Part shown: one piece after another, positions 9,355 through 18,199 of the stretch
Numbering within the stretch: the stretch's first letter is position 1
Layout: each line of letters starts with the position of its first letter
NCBI RefSeq assembly: GCF_014836905.1
Contig: NZ_JACSPZ010000003.1
Coordinates: 186,001-250,000 of the forward strand
Reading direction: 5' to 3'
Length of the DNA stretch: 64,000 bases
Source: Solibacillus faecavium
GTDB taxonomy: Bacteria; Bacillota; Bacilli; Bacillales_A; Planococcaceae
The notes under the pieces: model-generated
Seen by the model: only the letters and a program-made list of their open reading frames with translations
Database searches by the model: none
Told to the model about the DNA's origin: nothing
Position numbers and translations under genes: made by a program

Positions 9355-9440
9355 AACAATAAGTCGAAGAGCCTGGAACAAAAGTAGAAATGTGTTTGTA
9401 TAAGGGGAATGTCCTTATTAAGAAACTGATACTTTATGAA

Positions 9441-9540
9441 TTGATTGGAGTGGAGGGGCGACTCCTGGGGGAATAGCACGACGCCTGAGACTACAGGCTC
9501 AGGCCGTGCCCCCGGAAAGCGTCCCCGGAACGGAAATCAA
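9441..9540. repeat. TTGATT-ended intergenic repeat with hairpin core, copy A
   Basis: Begins TTGATTGGAGTGGAGGGGCG and ends CGGAAATCAA, so the ends are inverted. The centre holds the hairpin GCCTGAG...CTCAGGC. A second member lies inverted at 34218-34336 with the same ends and a different hairpin core. GC-rich compared with its surroundings. Confidence 0.7.
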
Positions 9541-9555
9541 TTTTGGTAGAAGCAG

Positions 9556-9600
9556 AAAAATATCCATTTTCTCCTTAGGAAAATGGATATTTTTCGTTTT
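9556..9600 (+). terminator. Strong terminator after the surface protein gene
   Basis: A perfect 15-bp stem (AAAAATATCCATTTT at 9556-9570 with its complement at 9580-9594) followed by TCGTTTT. It ends the riboswitch-controlled transcript, at least in part, before the next gene at 9637. Confidence 0.85.
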
Positions 9601-9636
9601 GTACCGGCTCTTTGCCATATGAAAGAGGGGGAAAAA

Positions 9637-11064
9637 ATGAAGCAATTGAATAAAATACTCATTGTGCTATTCCTAACGATACTTGCATTTGTACCGCTAC
9701 AGCAAGTGGAGGCAAAAAATACGGTTGATGCTTATAATTCAGCCGCTCAGTACATGGTGAAGCAAGTGCCAAATCCAACGTACGGTGATGAATGGGTTGT
9801 AATCGGTCTAGCACGAGGCGAGGCTCAAGTGCCAGCGAATTATTTTGAGACGTATTATCAAAATGTAGTGAAGGAAGTAAAAGCACTGAAAGGGAAGCTA
9901 CACCAATATAAATATACTGAATACTCACGTGTCATCATTGCCTTATCAGCAATTGGAAAAGATCCGAAAAATGTAGGTGGCTATGATTTAACGAAGCCAC
10001 TTGAAGAAGTAACGAATGTTGTCTGGCAAGGTGTGAACGGTCCGACTTTCGCACTCATTGCCATAGATACGAAGCAATACGATTCCCCTGTAAGAGCTCA
10101 ATTAGTAAACGCTATACTACAAGAGCAGCTTCCAGATGGAGGATTTACGCTAAGTGGAGAAACTGCTGATTTGGATTTAACAGCGATGGCGATTCAAGCA
10201 CTTGCACCGTATGCGGAAGATAAAAAGGTTGGACCTGCACTTCAGCGTGCAATCGCAAAAATGAATGCATTAGCAGCAAACGGTTATAACAATGCGGAGA
10301 CAGCTGCACAAGTAATAACTGCTTATGCGGCATTAGGTCTAGATGCAACGGAACATGTACAGAAAATGATAACTTTTTATAATGCAGCTGATGGTGGGTT
10401 CAAGCACGTCTTAACAGAAAAGAGTGCAAATGGGATGGCAACAGAGCAAGCGACGTATGCTTTAGCAGCATATAACCGAGTACTAAATGGTAAAAAGTCA
10501 TTATATGAGATGGAAGAAACTAATAATAATTTTAATGATACAACAACAGGTTGGGCTAGACCTTATATTGATGAAGCGGTTGAGTTAGGTCTTTTAAAAG
10601 GATATGCCGATGGTACATTTAGGCCGAATAATCATTTAACTAGAACACAGGCAGTCGCAATTATTGTTCGTGCAATGAAGATTACCAATAAAGAGAATGC
10701 ACCGTATCAGGATTTAGGAAATATGGCGATTGCTAGTAAAAATGAAATTGCTGCAGCTTATGAGGCTGGAATTATTAAATATAACAATGGAACATTCAAT
10801 CCAAATAAGAAAATTACACGTATGCAACTAGGTTTAATGCTTATGCGTGCATACAACACACAGCATGCACCATATGTCGCGAAGGCGAATGTAACCTATA
10901 GTGATACTGCTCATTTACCCGCAGAAGAACAACAAGCCCTTGCTTTTTTAGCTGAATATAGCATCGCAACAGGCTCAAACGGTAGATTTAACCCATCCGA
11001 TCCGACAACACGTGCTCAAATGGCAAAAATGAGCGTTCAATTTGTGAAAGGAACGATGAAGTGA
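9637..11064 (+). CDS. Secreted alpha/alpha-barrel protein with three SLH domains
   Basis: 475 residues. A signal peptide (cleavage after QQVEA near residue 26) is followed by a helical barrel of about 280 residues with repeats such as LPDGGFTLSG and NAADGGFKHV, typical of prenyltransferase/squalene-cyclase-like folds, then three SLH domains (the first with FRPNNHLTRTQA). No DUF4430 domain is present; that half is supplied by the next gene. Start at 9637 is chosen from AGAGGGGG five bases upstream; longer in-frame starts fall inside the preceding terminator. The stop overlaps the next start (TGATG), so translation is probably coupled. Likely role: the alpha half of a surface corrinoid-binding pair. 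Confidence 0.8.
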   Translation: MKQLNKILIVLFLTILAFVPLQQVEAKNTVDAYNSAAQYMVKQVPNPTYGDEWVVIGLARGEAQVPANYFETYYQNVVKEVKALKGKLHQYKYTEYSRVIIALSAIGKDPKNVGGYDLTKPLEEVTNVVWQGVNGPTFALIAIDTKQYDSPVRAQLVNAILQEQLPDGGFTLSGETADLDLTAMAIQALAPYAEDKKVGPALQRAIAKMNALAANGYNNAETAAQVITAYAALGLDATEHVQKMITFYNAADGGFKHVLTEKSANGMATEQATYALAAYNRVLNGKKSLYEMEETNNNFNDTTTGWARPYIDEAVELGLLKGYADGTFRPNNHLTRTQAVAIIVRAMKITNKENAPYQDLGNMAIASKNEIAAAYEAGIIKYNNGTFNPNKKITRMQLGLMLMRAYNTQHAPYVAKANVTYSDTAHLPAEEQQALAFLAEYSIATGSNGRFNPSDPTTRAQMAKMSVQFVKGTMK

Positions 11065-11876
11065 TGAAAAAATTAATCATTTTTTTATTACTTACCTTTT
11101 TACTAACGGGCTGCGGGGTTCAATCAGTTGAACAATATGAGCAAATGCAAGAAGAGGAAAGAAGTAAGGAAGAAATCGTACAGCCAATCCCTTCAGAAAC
11201 AAAGGAAGAGACCGCTGAACCTATTGTAGAGGAAGTAAAGTCTCCAAAAGAACAAAAAGAAGAAGTGGACGGAGTAGTAGAAACAACAAAAACTGAAGAA
11301 AAGCAGGCCCCAAAACCGACTGAACAAAAAGTAGTTGAGCAGCCAGTCGAACAACAGCCAATTACACAAAGGCCAACAGAGCAAAAAAAGGCTGATGAAA
11401 AACCGGTACAGCAAAAACCAGTACAGCAAAAACCAGTTCAGCCAGTAGAGAAGCCGAAGCGTTACGCCACAATTTCGATTCAAGTGCACAGCTTACTGAA
11501 ACATTGGGATATGTTGCACCCTTCTTTGCAAAGCGAGCAATACGTTCCAGCAAGTGGTTTTGTTTTAACGCCGAAAAAATATGAATTGCTCTCAGACAAT
11601 GAAACTGTTTGGAAGGTTTTACAGCGTGCCGTGAAGGAACATGGTATTCATTTAGAATACGAAGGAGCAAATGAAAACGTTTATAACAACGTCTATATTG
11701 AAGGGATTAATCATTTATATGAATTTAGTGCAGGTCCTTTAAGTGGTTGGATGTATCGTGTAAATGGTAATTTCCCGAACTATGGAAGCAGTCAATACGT
11801 TTTAAAGGACGGGGATATTGTCGAATGGCATTATACGGTCGATTTAGGTCGCGACTTAGGAGTAGATGGGGAATAA
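11064..11876 (+). CDS. DUF4430 lipoprotein (transcobalamin beta-domain-like)
   Basis: 270 residues. Lipoprotein signal LTFLLTGCG with the lipidated Cys at 17; a long Glu/Gln/Pro/Lys-rich linker with VQQKP repeats (about 25-130); one C-terminal DUF4430 domain marked by GPLSGWMYRVNGNFP and WHYTVDLGRDLG. ATG at 11064 overlaps the stop of the barrel gene; a GTG three bases upstream is less likely. The stop overlaps the ecfT start. Position between a barrel protein and the ECF transporter suggests that it hands captured corrinoid from the wall to the membrane. Ligand is inferred. Confidence 0.8.
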   Translation: MKKLIIFLLLTFLLTGCGVQSVEQYEQMQEEERSKEEIVQPIPSETKEETAEPIVEEVKSPKEQKEEVDGVVETTKTEEKQAPKPTEQKVVEQPVEQQPITQRPTEQKKADEKPVQQKPVQQKPVQPVEKPKRYATISIQVHSLLKHWDMLHPSLQSEQYVPASGFVLTPKKYELLSDNETVWKVLQRAVKEHGIHLEYEGANENVYNNVYIEGINHLYEFSAGPLSGWMYRVNGNFPNYGSSQYVLKDGDIVEWHYTVDLGRDLGVDGE

Positions 11877-12757
11877 TGACAGCTTTTGAAACGTATCATC
11901 CAATCGTCTTATTTGCATTCTTTTTATCAGCCATAGGAATTGGCATGTTTATTATGCATCCTGTATTTTTAGTTATTACTATTTGTGCGGCGATGAGTGT
12001 TAATTTTGCATTTCGTCGAGGGCGATTTCTACGAGATTGGAAGCTGTATGTGCCACTTTTTATTATTATGGCCATTATCAATCCACTCATAAGCCACGAT
12101 GGAAAAATGGTACTGTTTTATTTGAATGGCAATGCGGTAACGATGGAGGCAATTTGCTATGGTGTGGCAATGGCAACGATGCTAACAGCTGTTATGCTTT
12201 GGTTTAGCAGCTACAACGAAGTGATGACCTCAGATAAATTTTTATATTTATTTGGGAAATTGTCACCCGTCCTTGCGTTAACACTATCGATTACGATGCG
12301 TCTTGTTCCACGCTTTCAGCATCAGCTCATGCGTATTGCCCGAGCTCAAAAAACGATGGGAATGGATTATACTACGGGTTCACTTATACATCGAGCTAAA
12401 TGTACGATGCGGATTATTTCTATTCTAATAACATGGGCACTCGAAAACGCTATCGAAACAGCAGATTCTATGAAGGCGCGCGGTTATGGCATTGGCAAGC
12501 GTTCGTCTTTTTCATTGTTTTTATTTGAAAAGCGTGACGGGATAATGCTTGGTATGATTAGTTTTCTTGTCGCGCTGCTATTAACTGCAAGTGCATTAGG
12601 CTATGCGACTTTTTACTATTATCCAACATTTACAGCGATTAATTGGAGCTGGAATAGTATAACGGTATACGCGATTTATACCGCATTACTAATGATTCCA
12701 CTCGTTATTGAAGTAAGGGAGACACGAAAATGGAAATACTTAAAGTCGAAGATGTAA
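11876..12757 (+). CDS. ecfT: ECF transporter transmembrane component EcfT
   Basis: 293 residues with about six membrane segments. The cytoplasmic coupling region contains RIARAQKTMG and DSMKARGYG, which match the two Ala-Arg-Gly-type coupling helices of EcfT (CbiQ family). ATG at 11876 overlaps the previous TAA, and an in-frame start 51 bases upstream would lie inside the lipoprotein gene. It overlaps the ATPase gene by 28 bases. It joins EcfA to the substrate-binding EcfS in the membrane. Confidence 0.85.
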   Translation: MTAFETYHPIVLFAFFLSAIGIGMFIMHPVFLVITICAAMSVNFAFRRGRFLRDWKLYVPLFIIMAIINPLISHDGKMVLFYLNGNAVTMEAICYGVAMATMLTAVMLWFSSYNEVMTSDKFLYLFGKLSPVLALTLSITMRLVPRFQHQLMRIARAQKTMGMDYTTGSLIHRAKCTMRIISILITWALENAIETADSMKARGYGIGKRSSFSLFLFEKRDGIMLGMISFLVALLLTASALGYATFYYYPTFTAINWSWNSITVYAIYTALLMIPLVIEVRETRKWKYLKSKM

Positions 12758-14376
12758 CGTTTACGTATCCAAATGAGCCGAAGCCGGTGTTAAACAATAT
12801 TAAGCTAAAGGTGGCGAGCGGAGAATTTGTTACGCTAATTGGACAATCTGGTTGCGGTAAAAGTACATTATTAAAGCAATTAAAAAAAGAACTTCAGCCA
12901 CATGGGGACAAAAGCGGCGCCATTTATTATCAAGGTGAAAATTTGGAACAGCTAGACGCAAAAATAGCCGCGACAGAAATTGGCTACGTTATGCAAAGTC
13001 CTGAAAATCAAATTGTGACAGATAAAGTATGGCATGAGCTCGCATTTGGTCTTGAAAATTTAGGGATGGATCAGCTAACAATTCGTCGACGTGTTGCTGA
13101 AATGGCAAATTTTTTTGGCATTCATAAATGGTTCCGTGAAAAGACAACGGTGTTATCGGGTGGCCAAAAACAGCTGTTAAATTTAGCATCGGTTTTAGTA
13201 GGGCAGCCGAAAGTATTATTATTAGACGAGCCGACATCTCAGCTGGATCCGATTGCAGCGATGGAATTCATTCAAACATTAAAACGCTTGAATGAAGAAC
13301 TTGGCATAACGATTATTTGTATTGAGCATCGATTAGAGGAGTTGTTACCGATTTCCAATCGTGTTGTTGTGATGGAACAAGGGGAAATAATCTATGATGG
13401 CACGCCTCGAAAAATGCTATTAGAGCTTCCAAAAGAGCATCCGATGATTACGGCGCTGCCAACAGCGACTAAAATTTTTGCTGCATTAGACGGCGAAGGT
13501 GAGGCACCGCTTACGATTCGTGAAGGACAACAATGGCTCCGTTCTTTTTCATGGCATAAGGTCGCATTCAAAGCAGAGGAGCAACAGTTAGGTAGCCCGA
13601 TATTGGAAGCGAAAAACATTGCGTTTCGCTATGAACGTAATGCCCCCGATATATTACAGCAATTTGAGTTAAGCGTGCATGAAGGTGAATTTTATACAAT
13701 TATTGGTGGCAATGGTACGGGGAAATCGACTGCCCTTAATGTACTGGCAGGTCTAGAGAAACCTTATAGAGGTGAGGTTTTAATTTTTGGAAAGAACTTA
13801 AAGCAATATCGAAATCAGGAGCTTTATCGTCAAACGGTAGCATACTTACCACAGGACCCCAAAATATTATTCACAGAAAAAACTGCAGAAAAGGAATTAC
13901 AAGTAGTTGAGGCAACAGAGCAACAAATGGCTGTACTTATTGAACAGCTGCATTTACAGCATATTCTAACGCGTCATCCATATGATTTAAGTGGTGGCGA
14001 ACAACAGCGTCTAGCACTTGCAAAAGTGCTACTGCTGGAACCGAAACTCCTTTTTTTAGATGAACCGACTAAAGGGTTAGATGCACATGCAAAGGAAGAA
14101 CTAGCTGCTATTTTGCATCAGCTACAGCGACAAGGGTTAACAATTGTGATGGTAACGCATGATATCGAATTTTCTGCACAATATAGCTCACGCTGTGCAT
14201 TGTTTTTTGACGGCTCACTCGTGTCACAAGGGACACCACGCAGCTTTTATAGTGGTAACAGTTTTTATACAACTGCAGCACATCGCATTGCTCGTTCGTT
14301 TGAAAAAGAAGTCATTACATATGAGGATGTGGTTACGCGATGTCAAAAAACAGAATTCGATTATTCGTCAATTTAA
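12730..14376 (+). CDS. ecfA: Fused ECF transporter ATPase (EcfA1-EcfA2 in one chain)
   Basis: 548 residues containing two complete ABC ATPase domains. First: Walker A GQSGCGKST, signature LSGGQ, Walker B VLLLDEPTSQLDP. Second: Walker A GGNGTGKST, signature LSGGEQQR, Walker B LLFLDEPTKGLD. Most Bacillales have a separate ecfA1-ecfA2 pair, usually beside ribosomal genes, and share it among many S components; here the two are fused and dedicated to this locus. It overlaps the next gene by 37 bases. Confidence 0.9.
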   Translation: MEILKVEDVTFTYPNEPKPVLNNIKLKVASGEFVTLIGQSGCGKSTLLKQLKKELQPHGDKSGAIYYQGENLEQLDAKIAATEIGYVMQSPENQIVTDKVWHELAFGLENLGMDQLTIRRRVAEMANFFGIHKWFREKTTVLSGGQKQLLNLASVLVGQPKVLLLDEPTSQLDPIAAMEFIQTLKRLNEELGITIICIEHRLEELLPISNRVVVMEQGEIIYDGTPRKMLLELPKEHPMITALPTATKIFAALDGEGEAPLTIREGQQWLRSFSWHKVAFKAEEQQLGSPILEAKNIAFRYERNAPDILQQFELSVHEGEFYTIIGGNGTGKSTALNVLAGLEKPYRGEVLIFGKNLKQYRNQELYRQTVAYLPQDPKILFTEKTAEKELQVVEATEQQMAVLIEQLHLQHILTRHPYDLSGGEQQRLALAKVLLLEPKLLFLDEPTKGLDAHAKEELAAILHQLQRQGLTIVMVTHDIEFSAQYSSRCALFFDGSLVSQGTPRSFYSGNSFYTTAAHRIARSFEKEVITYEDVVTRCQKTEFDYSSI

Positions 14377-15038
14377 TAGTGTTTGGGTTTGCCATGCCGG
14401 CTGTTCTATATTTAGGTATAACGGTTTTCGAGGACCGAAAGTATTATATGATTTCGCTGTGTGTAATTGCACTTAGCTGTATCCCGTTTTTCATTTCATT
14501 CGAACGTCGTAAGCCGCAGCCCCGGGAAATTTTGACGATTGCAGTTATGGCAGCAATTTCTGTGGCTGGACGCTGCTTGTTTGTGGCTACACCAGGTTTT
14601 AAACCAGTAACGGCTATTACGGCTATAACTGGTTTTGCACTAGGAGCTGAGGCAGGTTTTTTAACAGGGGCATTGTCAGCTCTCGTATCAAATATGTTTT
14701 TCGGACAAGGCCCATGGACACCATTTCAAATGTTTACCTGGGGGATGATTGGCTTTGTAGCTGGTTTGCTAGGTAAAACAAAGTGGATTACGAAAAAGGT
14801 GCCTCTCGTATTATTCGGCATTTTCGCTGGTATTTTTTTCTCATTTGGCATGGACATTTGGGGTGCAATTTCGACGTATGGCGTATTTGAGATGGAAGCT
14901 TACGTATTAGCACTTGCCTCAGCAATTCCGTTTACGATCATCTATGCTGTATCGAACGTTATTTTTTTATTAATTTTAACGAAGCCGCTAATGGAAAAAC
15001 TAACACGTATTAAAATTAAATATGGCATGATGCAGTAA
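14340..15038 (+). CDS. ECF transporter substrate-binding component (EcfS), candidate cobalamin type
   Basis: 232 residues with six or seven membrane segments. The region with GFKPVTAITAITGFALG and FGQGPWTPFQM is typical of one EcfS branch annotated as energy-coupling factor substrate-specific component. It is last in a chain of overlapping genes headed by corrinoid-binding-like proteins, so cobalamin or a precursor is the likely substrate; the sequence alone does not fix this. A terminator follows directly. Confidence 0.75.
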   Translation: MSKNRIRLFVNLIVFGFAMPAVLYLGITVFEDRKYYMISLCVIALSCIPFFISFERRKPQPREILTIAVMAAISVAGRCLFVATPGFKPVTAITAITGFALGAEAGFLTGALSALVSNMFFGQGPWTPFQMFTWGMIGFVAGLLGKTKWITKKVPLVLFGIFAGIFFSFGMDIWGAISTYGVFEMEAYVLALASAIPFTIIYAVSNVIFLLILTKPLMEKLTRIKIKYGMMQ

Positions 15039-15041
15039 TAG

Positions 15042-15077
15042 AAACGACAAAGTTACAAAGGCTTTGTCGTTTTTTTG
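15042..15077 (+). terminator. Terminator of the ECF operon
   Basis: AAACGACAAAG (15042-15052) pairs with CTTTGTCGTTT (15062-15072), followed by T residues. It closes the putative B12 uptake operon. Confidence 0.85.
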
Positions 15078-15261
15078 CGCCAGGTACGGATATGAGCGGT
15101 AGAGTGAAAGTCCTGAACTTTGAAGGCAGTAGTAGGAGACAAAACTCCCCCCTGAATAATGAAAAAACCCTTCAGCATAAAAATATTGAATAGAGATATA
15201 ACTATAAGTATGTAAAGAAGTATTCTCGCATAAACCTTGTGCCAATATGGAGGCTATAAAT

Positions 15262-15867
15262 ATGAGCGCAGAGAAAGACAGATATTTGGATTCAATTGAT
15301 CCTTTAGAGAGAAGTAATTTGCTAAAGATTATGAAAGGTACCTTTGAAAAGCTTGATCGAGAATTCATCGATGAGTTAGTAGAAGTGGAAGGCTTTTTTT
15401 ACGAGGAAGATGAAGAGGCTATAAATTTTGAAAGCCATAAGAATTCAATGATTTTAGAATATATTAACAAGTGCGAGGTACCTGAAGAGTTTGATCTTGA
15501 AGAAAGTGTGTTTGATTTATCGCGCAAAATTGTCCATTTTATCTTTAGAAATGGAATTATTGAAGATATGCATGCTGGTAAATATGGTTATGATGAGTTC
15601 TTAAAGATACCCGAAAATACACCTCCAGAAGTCATTAGCCAGCTTTCTAATAAAGATATGATGGCTTTAAATAAGTACATGATGGACCGAGTAGGATATA
15701 TTCTGCAATTATTACAAAATGCGGAGTATACTAAGCTTCATTATATACTGGATCAAGAAAAGTATAACGGAGATGACTGGGATCGTCCGAATATAGAAAA
15801 GATTGAGAAGGATACCGAAGACTTAATGTTAATTGAGTTTTCTCGTCAAAAAAATATCGATCATTAA
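15262..15867 (+). CDS. Hypothetical acidic protein (201 aa)
   Basis: Starts MSAEKDRYLDS; ATG at 15262 has GGAGG eight bases upstream. It is soluble, acidic and mostly helical, with no membrane segment or motif that I recognise. It precedes another unrecognised soluble gene (15964); such pairs beside repeats often prove to be immunity or regulatory proteins, but nothing here shows that. Confidence 0.7.
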   Translation: MSAEKDRYLDSIDPLERSNLLKIMKGTFEKLDREFIDELVEVEGFFYEEDEEAINFESHKNSMILEYINKCEVPEEFDLEESVFDLSRKIVHFIFRNGIIEDMHAGKYGYDEFLKIPENTPPEVISQLSNKDMMALNKYMMDRVGYILQLLQNAEYTKLHYILDQEKYNGDDWDRPNIEKIEKDTEDLMLIEFSRQKNIDH

Positions 15868-15871
15868 GTTT

Positions 15872-15906
15872 AAGTACATCTTGGTTTATCAGGATGTGCT
15901 TTTTTG
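15872..15906 (+). terminator. Terminator
   Basis: AAGTACATC pairs with GATGTGCTT (one G-U) across a 12-base loop and is followed by a T-run. It ends the 201-residue protein gene. Confidence 0.7.
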
Positions 15907-15963
15907 CTTCATTCCAATGGTTATGGCATTCTAAAGTAAACGCCATTAGAGGGGGCTTTGTAT

Positions 15964-16443
15964 ATGATTTTAAAAAGAGGCGTAACTGGTTTTACTAAAG
16001 GGGATTTATCACTTGAACGGGATGGGGTAGCATGTAGTGCTGAATTCAAAAGGTATTGCTACTCGTATGTCGGACAGTTAAAGGGTAGGGTTTTGTCCTT
16101 TTATGAGCCGGATAGTGTTGTTGGCTATGCTCATGCCCATGTGAAAATCGATGGGGAAGCGTTCTATATTTTTTATAATGATCTATATGATTATGTAGCT
16201 TTCACAAGTAATTGTGAGATGGGGGGCTTAGAATTTATTGACCATCCATTATTGGCGGACTTGTTTAAAAATCCTTATCAAGTATTAACCGCAGCTCAAT
16301 TAACAGAGCCGTTAGCATTTCAAGCTAGTGGCAATGGGAATATTTTATTGAATGAAAATGACCTGAATGATGTGGAGCTTCATTTTATGAATCGTTTTAG
16401 ATCACAGACGGTAGGGGATTTAGTGTTTAATTATTGGGATTAG
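15964..16443 (+). CDS. Hypothetical soluble protein (159 aa)
   Basis: Starts MILKRGVTGF; GAGGGGG lies eight bases before ATG 15964, which favours it over a TTG six bases upstream. No signal peptide or membrane helix; about 60 aromatic and acidic residues spread evenly. I do not recognise the family. Its last seven codons (ending FNYWD) are repeated at 18202-18222 at the start of the second copy of a ~275-bp direct repeat. Confidence 0.65.
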   Translation: MILKRGVTGFTKGDLSLERDGVACSAEFKRYCYSYVGQLKGRVLSFYEPDSVVGYAHAHVKIDGEAFYIFYNDLYDYVAFTSNCEMGGLEFIDHPLLADLFKNPYQVLTAAQLTEPLAFQASGNGNILLNENDLNDVELHFMNRFRSQTVGDLVFNYWD

Positions 16444-16690
16444 TATTTTCATGCTTATTAACTAAATAAGGGAAAGATTTACCGCTATTACCGCTGATTT
16501 AAGAAATAACGTTAAAATAAGGGTAGAAAGTTCCGCTATTCCGCCATAATGGCATTATTTTCATGAATATTTACTGAATAACGGAAAACGCTACCGCTAT
16601 TTTCGTTGATTTAAGAAAAAACTTTAAAATAACGGAAATTTGTTCCTTTAATCAAAGAGCCTTCCAAATATACGAAATGGAAGACTCATG
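16420..16690. repeat. Direct repeat copy 1 with 51/61/51-nt palindromic module
   Basis: About 270 bases repeated at 18200-18472 with high identity. It contains four AATAAGGG/AATAACGG boxes starting at 16465, 16516, 16577 and 16628 (spacing 51, 61, 51), each followed by a partly complementary CCGCTATT or GTTCC stretch. It ends in a hairpin (CTTCCA/TGGAAG) that can serve as terminator for the minus-strand gene at 16700. Confidence 0.8.
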
Positions 16691-16699
16691 TATTTGATA

Positions 16700-17998
16700 T
16701 TATTCGTAATTAGATAAAACCTGATACTTTGTCTTTGGTCCGCTGCCGACCCGCATAATTTGTCCGCTTTGTATTAATTCCTCAAGAATTTTCCGCACTG
16801 TCGCTTTACTTTTTTTCAAATAATTTTCGAGGTCTCTTGCAGTAAATTCTTTACTTTGTGCTAGCCAGTTAGATAATGCTTCATTTTCATCAGTAGGCGT
16901 GAGTGAAATATATTTAGGAAGCGTTACGACGAAAGCATTCGGTCCAACCGTCCAGTACGGTTCCATTACACTGCCTTTATAGCTTTCTCTCATTCGTTGT
17001 AAGCCTGTGCCGTAACTTTCAATCCATTTTAATCGATACAAAACATTTGCAAGTTTTGGGTTGCGGCTTTGCGAGATGCCTAATTCAATATCTTCTAGCG
17101 TTAAGCCTTTCACGAGACCACCAACTGAAACAAGCTCCAGTCGATCCTGGAAGAGGTGGATGAGGATGCTTCCGCTAAAACTATAATCACGGTGTGTGAA
17201 TGCGTTTATGAGTGCTTCACGTAATGCGTAGCTGGGATAGGTTTCAGTTTCAATCCTTTTAAGTCCTTCAAAATGGGCATGCTTTGCGTTATTGATTGAT
17301 AAATATTCATAGACAGCTTCCACTTGCTTTAAAATCGAGCCGCTAAATTCTTTTCGGTCTTGGAATTCTATTTTGTCATTACCTAAATAGCGTGCGCATT
17401 TTATCGTATGTTCACATTGATCGGAGAAAAGTAGACCTAAATTTGTATAATAGCCGTCTTCTGTGATTAGACCAAGGGTACGCATTTTTTCTGGTCCGAA
17501 TTTTAAGTTTTGTTCATCAAAAATTCTCTTCGCCTCAGTAAACGTCAATTCTTGTTGTAAGCTTCGCATTGTTTCAAAATTGGTACCGTCCGATTCGATA
17601 ATCATTTGTCGGATATTTTCTTCGGAGGCATTTGTAACAGATGTTCCATAGCGAATAAAGACACCTGATGGTTTCATACCCTTCGCTTTTAAATGATAAG
17701 GACGACGAGTACCTCTCGCAACACTAATTTTTACAACGTTCTTACCTTCTAAATTAACAATTTCTAAAAAAGCATGCACTAAAATGTCTGGCTGGATACT
17801 ATCGTGTAGCATACTCGAAACGGATTCGAGTACTTTATCTGCATTTTCAAGACCAATAATTGAACCATCATCATCAACGCCAATATAAAGCTCGCCACCT
17901 TGTGTATTTGCAAAAGCAATAATTTCCCGCTTAATAGCATCGGTTAATTCCCGCTTAAATTGTAAAGTCGGTGATTCTTTCATTTTCATTTCATTCAC
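16700..17998 (-). CDS. AlbA_2 (Schlafen-like) / divergent AAA-4 family ATP-binding regulator
   Basis: 432 residues. The N-terminal AlbA_2 domain has GGELYIGVDDDG near residue 36; the middle has the HATPase_c_4-like stretch YALREALINAFTHRDYS; the C terminus is a winged helix (FTARDLENYLKKSKATVRKILEELI). Proteins of this build are usually annotated as RecG-like ATP-binding or transcriptional regulators. A perfect 18-bp palindrome lies 25 bases upstream and could be its own operator. It is a single gene between two copies of a ~275-bp repeat, which suggests insertion or duplication. Confidence 0.8.
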   Translation of the reverse strand: MNEMKMKESPTLQFKRELTDAIKREIIAFANTQGGELYIGVDDDGSIIGLENADKVLESVSSMLHDSIQPDILVHAFLEIVNLEGKNVVKISVARGTRRPYHLKAKGMKPSGVFIRYGTSVTNASEENIRQMIIESDGTNFETMRSLQQELTFTEAKRIFDEQNLKFGPEKMRTLGLITEDGYYTNLGLLFSDQCEHTIKCARYLGNDKIEFQDRKEFSGSILKQVEAVYEYLSINNAKHAHFEGLKRIETETYPSYALREALINAFTHRDYSFSGSILIHLFQDRLELVSVGGLVKGLTLEDIELGISQSRNPKLANVLYRLKWIESYGTGLQRMRESYKGSVMEPYWTVGPNAFVVTLPKYISLTPTDENEALSNWLAQSKEFTARDLENYLKKSKATVRKILEELIQSGQIMRVGSGPKTKYQVLSNYE

Positions 17999-18022
17999 CT
18001 CTACCGATTATAGGTAAAAAAT

Positions 18023-18040
18023 AATCGATTATAATCGATT
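18023..18040. promoter_or_regulatory. Perfect 18-bp palindrome, candidate operator
   Basis: AATCGATTATAATCGATT is its own reverse complement and contains TATAAT. It lies just upstream of the AlbA_2/winged-helix gene (minus strand), with another CGATTAT half-site at 18005. Autoregulation is a reasonable inference. Confidence 0.55.
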
Positions 18041-18199
18041 AATCAATTGATAAGAATAATGCATATTATAGAGTTATATGTAATAGCAGAATAAATGATA
18101 CATTTATCATATGCTAATTAATAATAATATAAAATAGTGCATGCAGTTATTAGATAGCGTATTTGTTAAATTCAATCAGTGATCAAATGGTAGGCTTCT

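Noticed and set aside
11193-11489. Minus-strand frame rich in Phe/Leu opposite the lipoprotein linker
   Set aside because: A shadow of the Glu/Lys/Gln-rich linker codons; no start signals.
15078-15246. Possible group II intron remnant (GTAGAGTGAAAGTCC)
   Set aside because: Only a short string resembles intron domain I; no reverse transcriptase, domain V or VI is visible.
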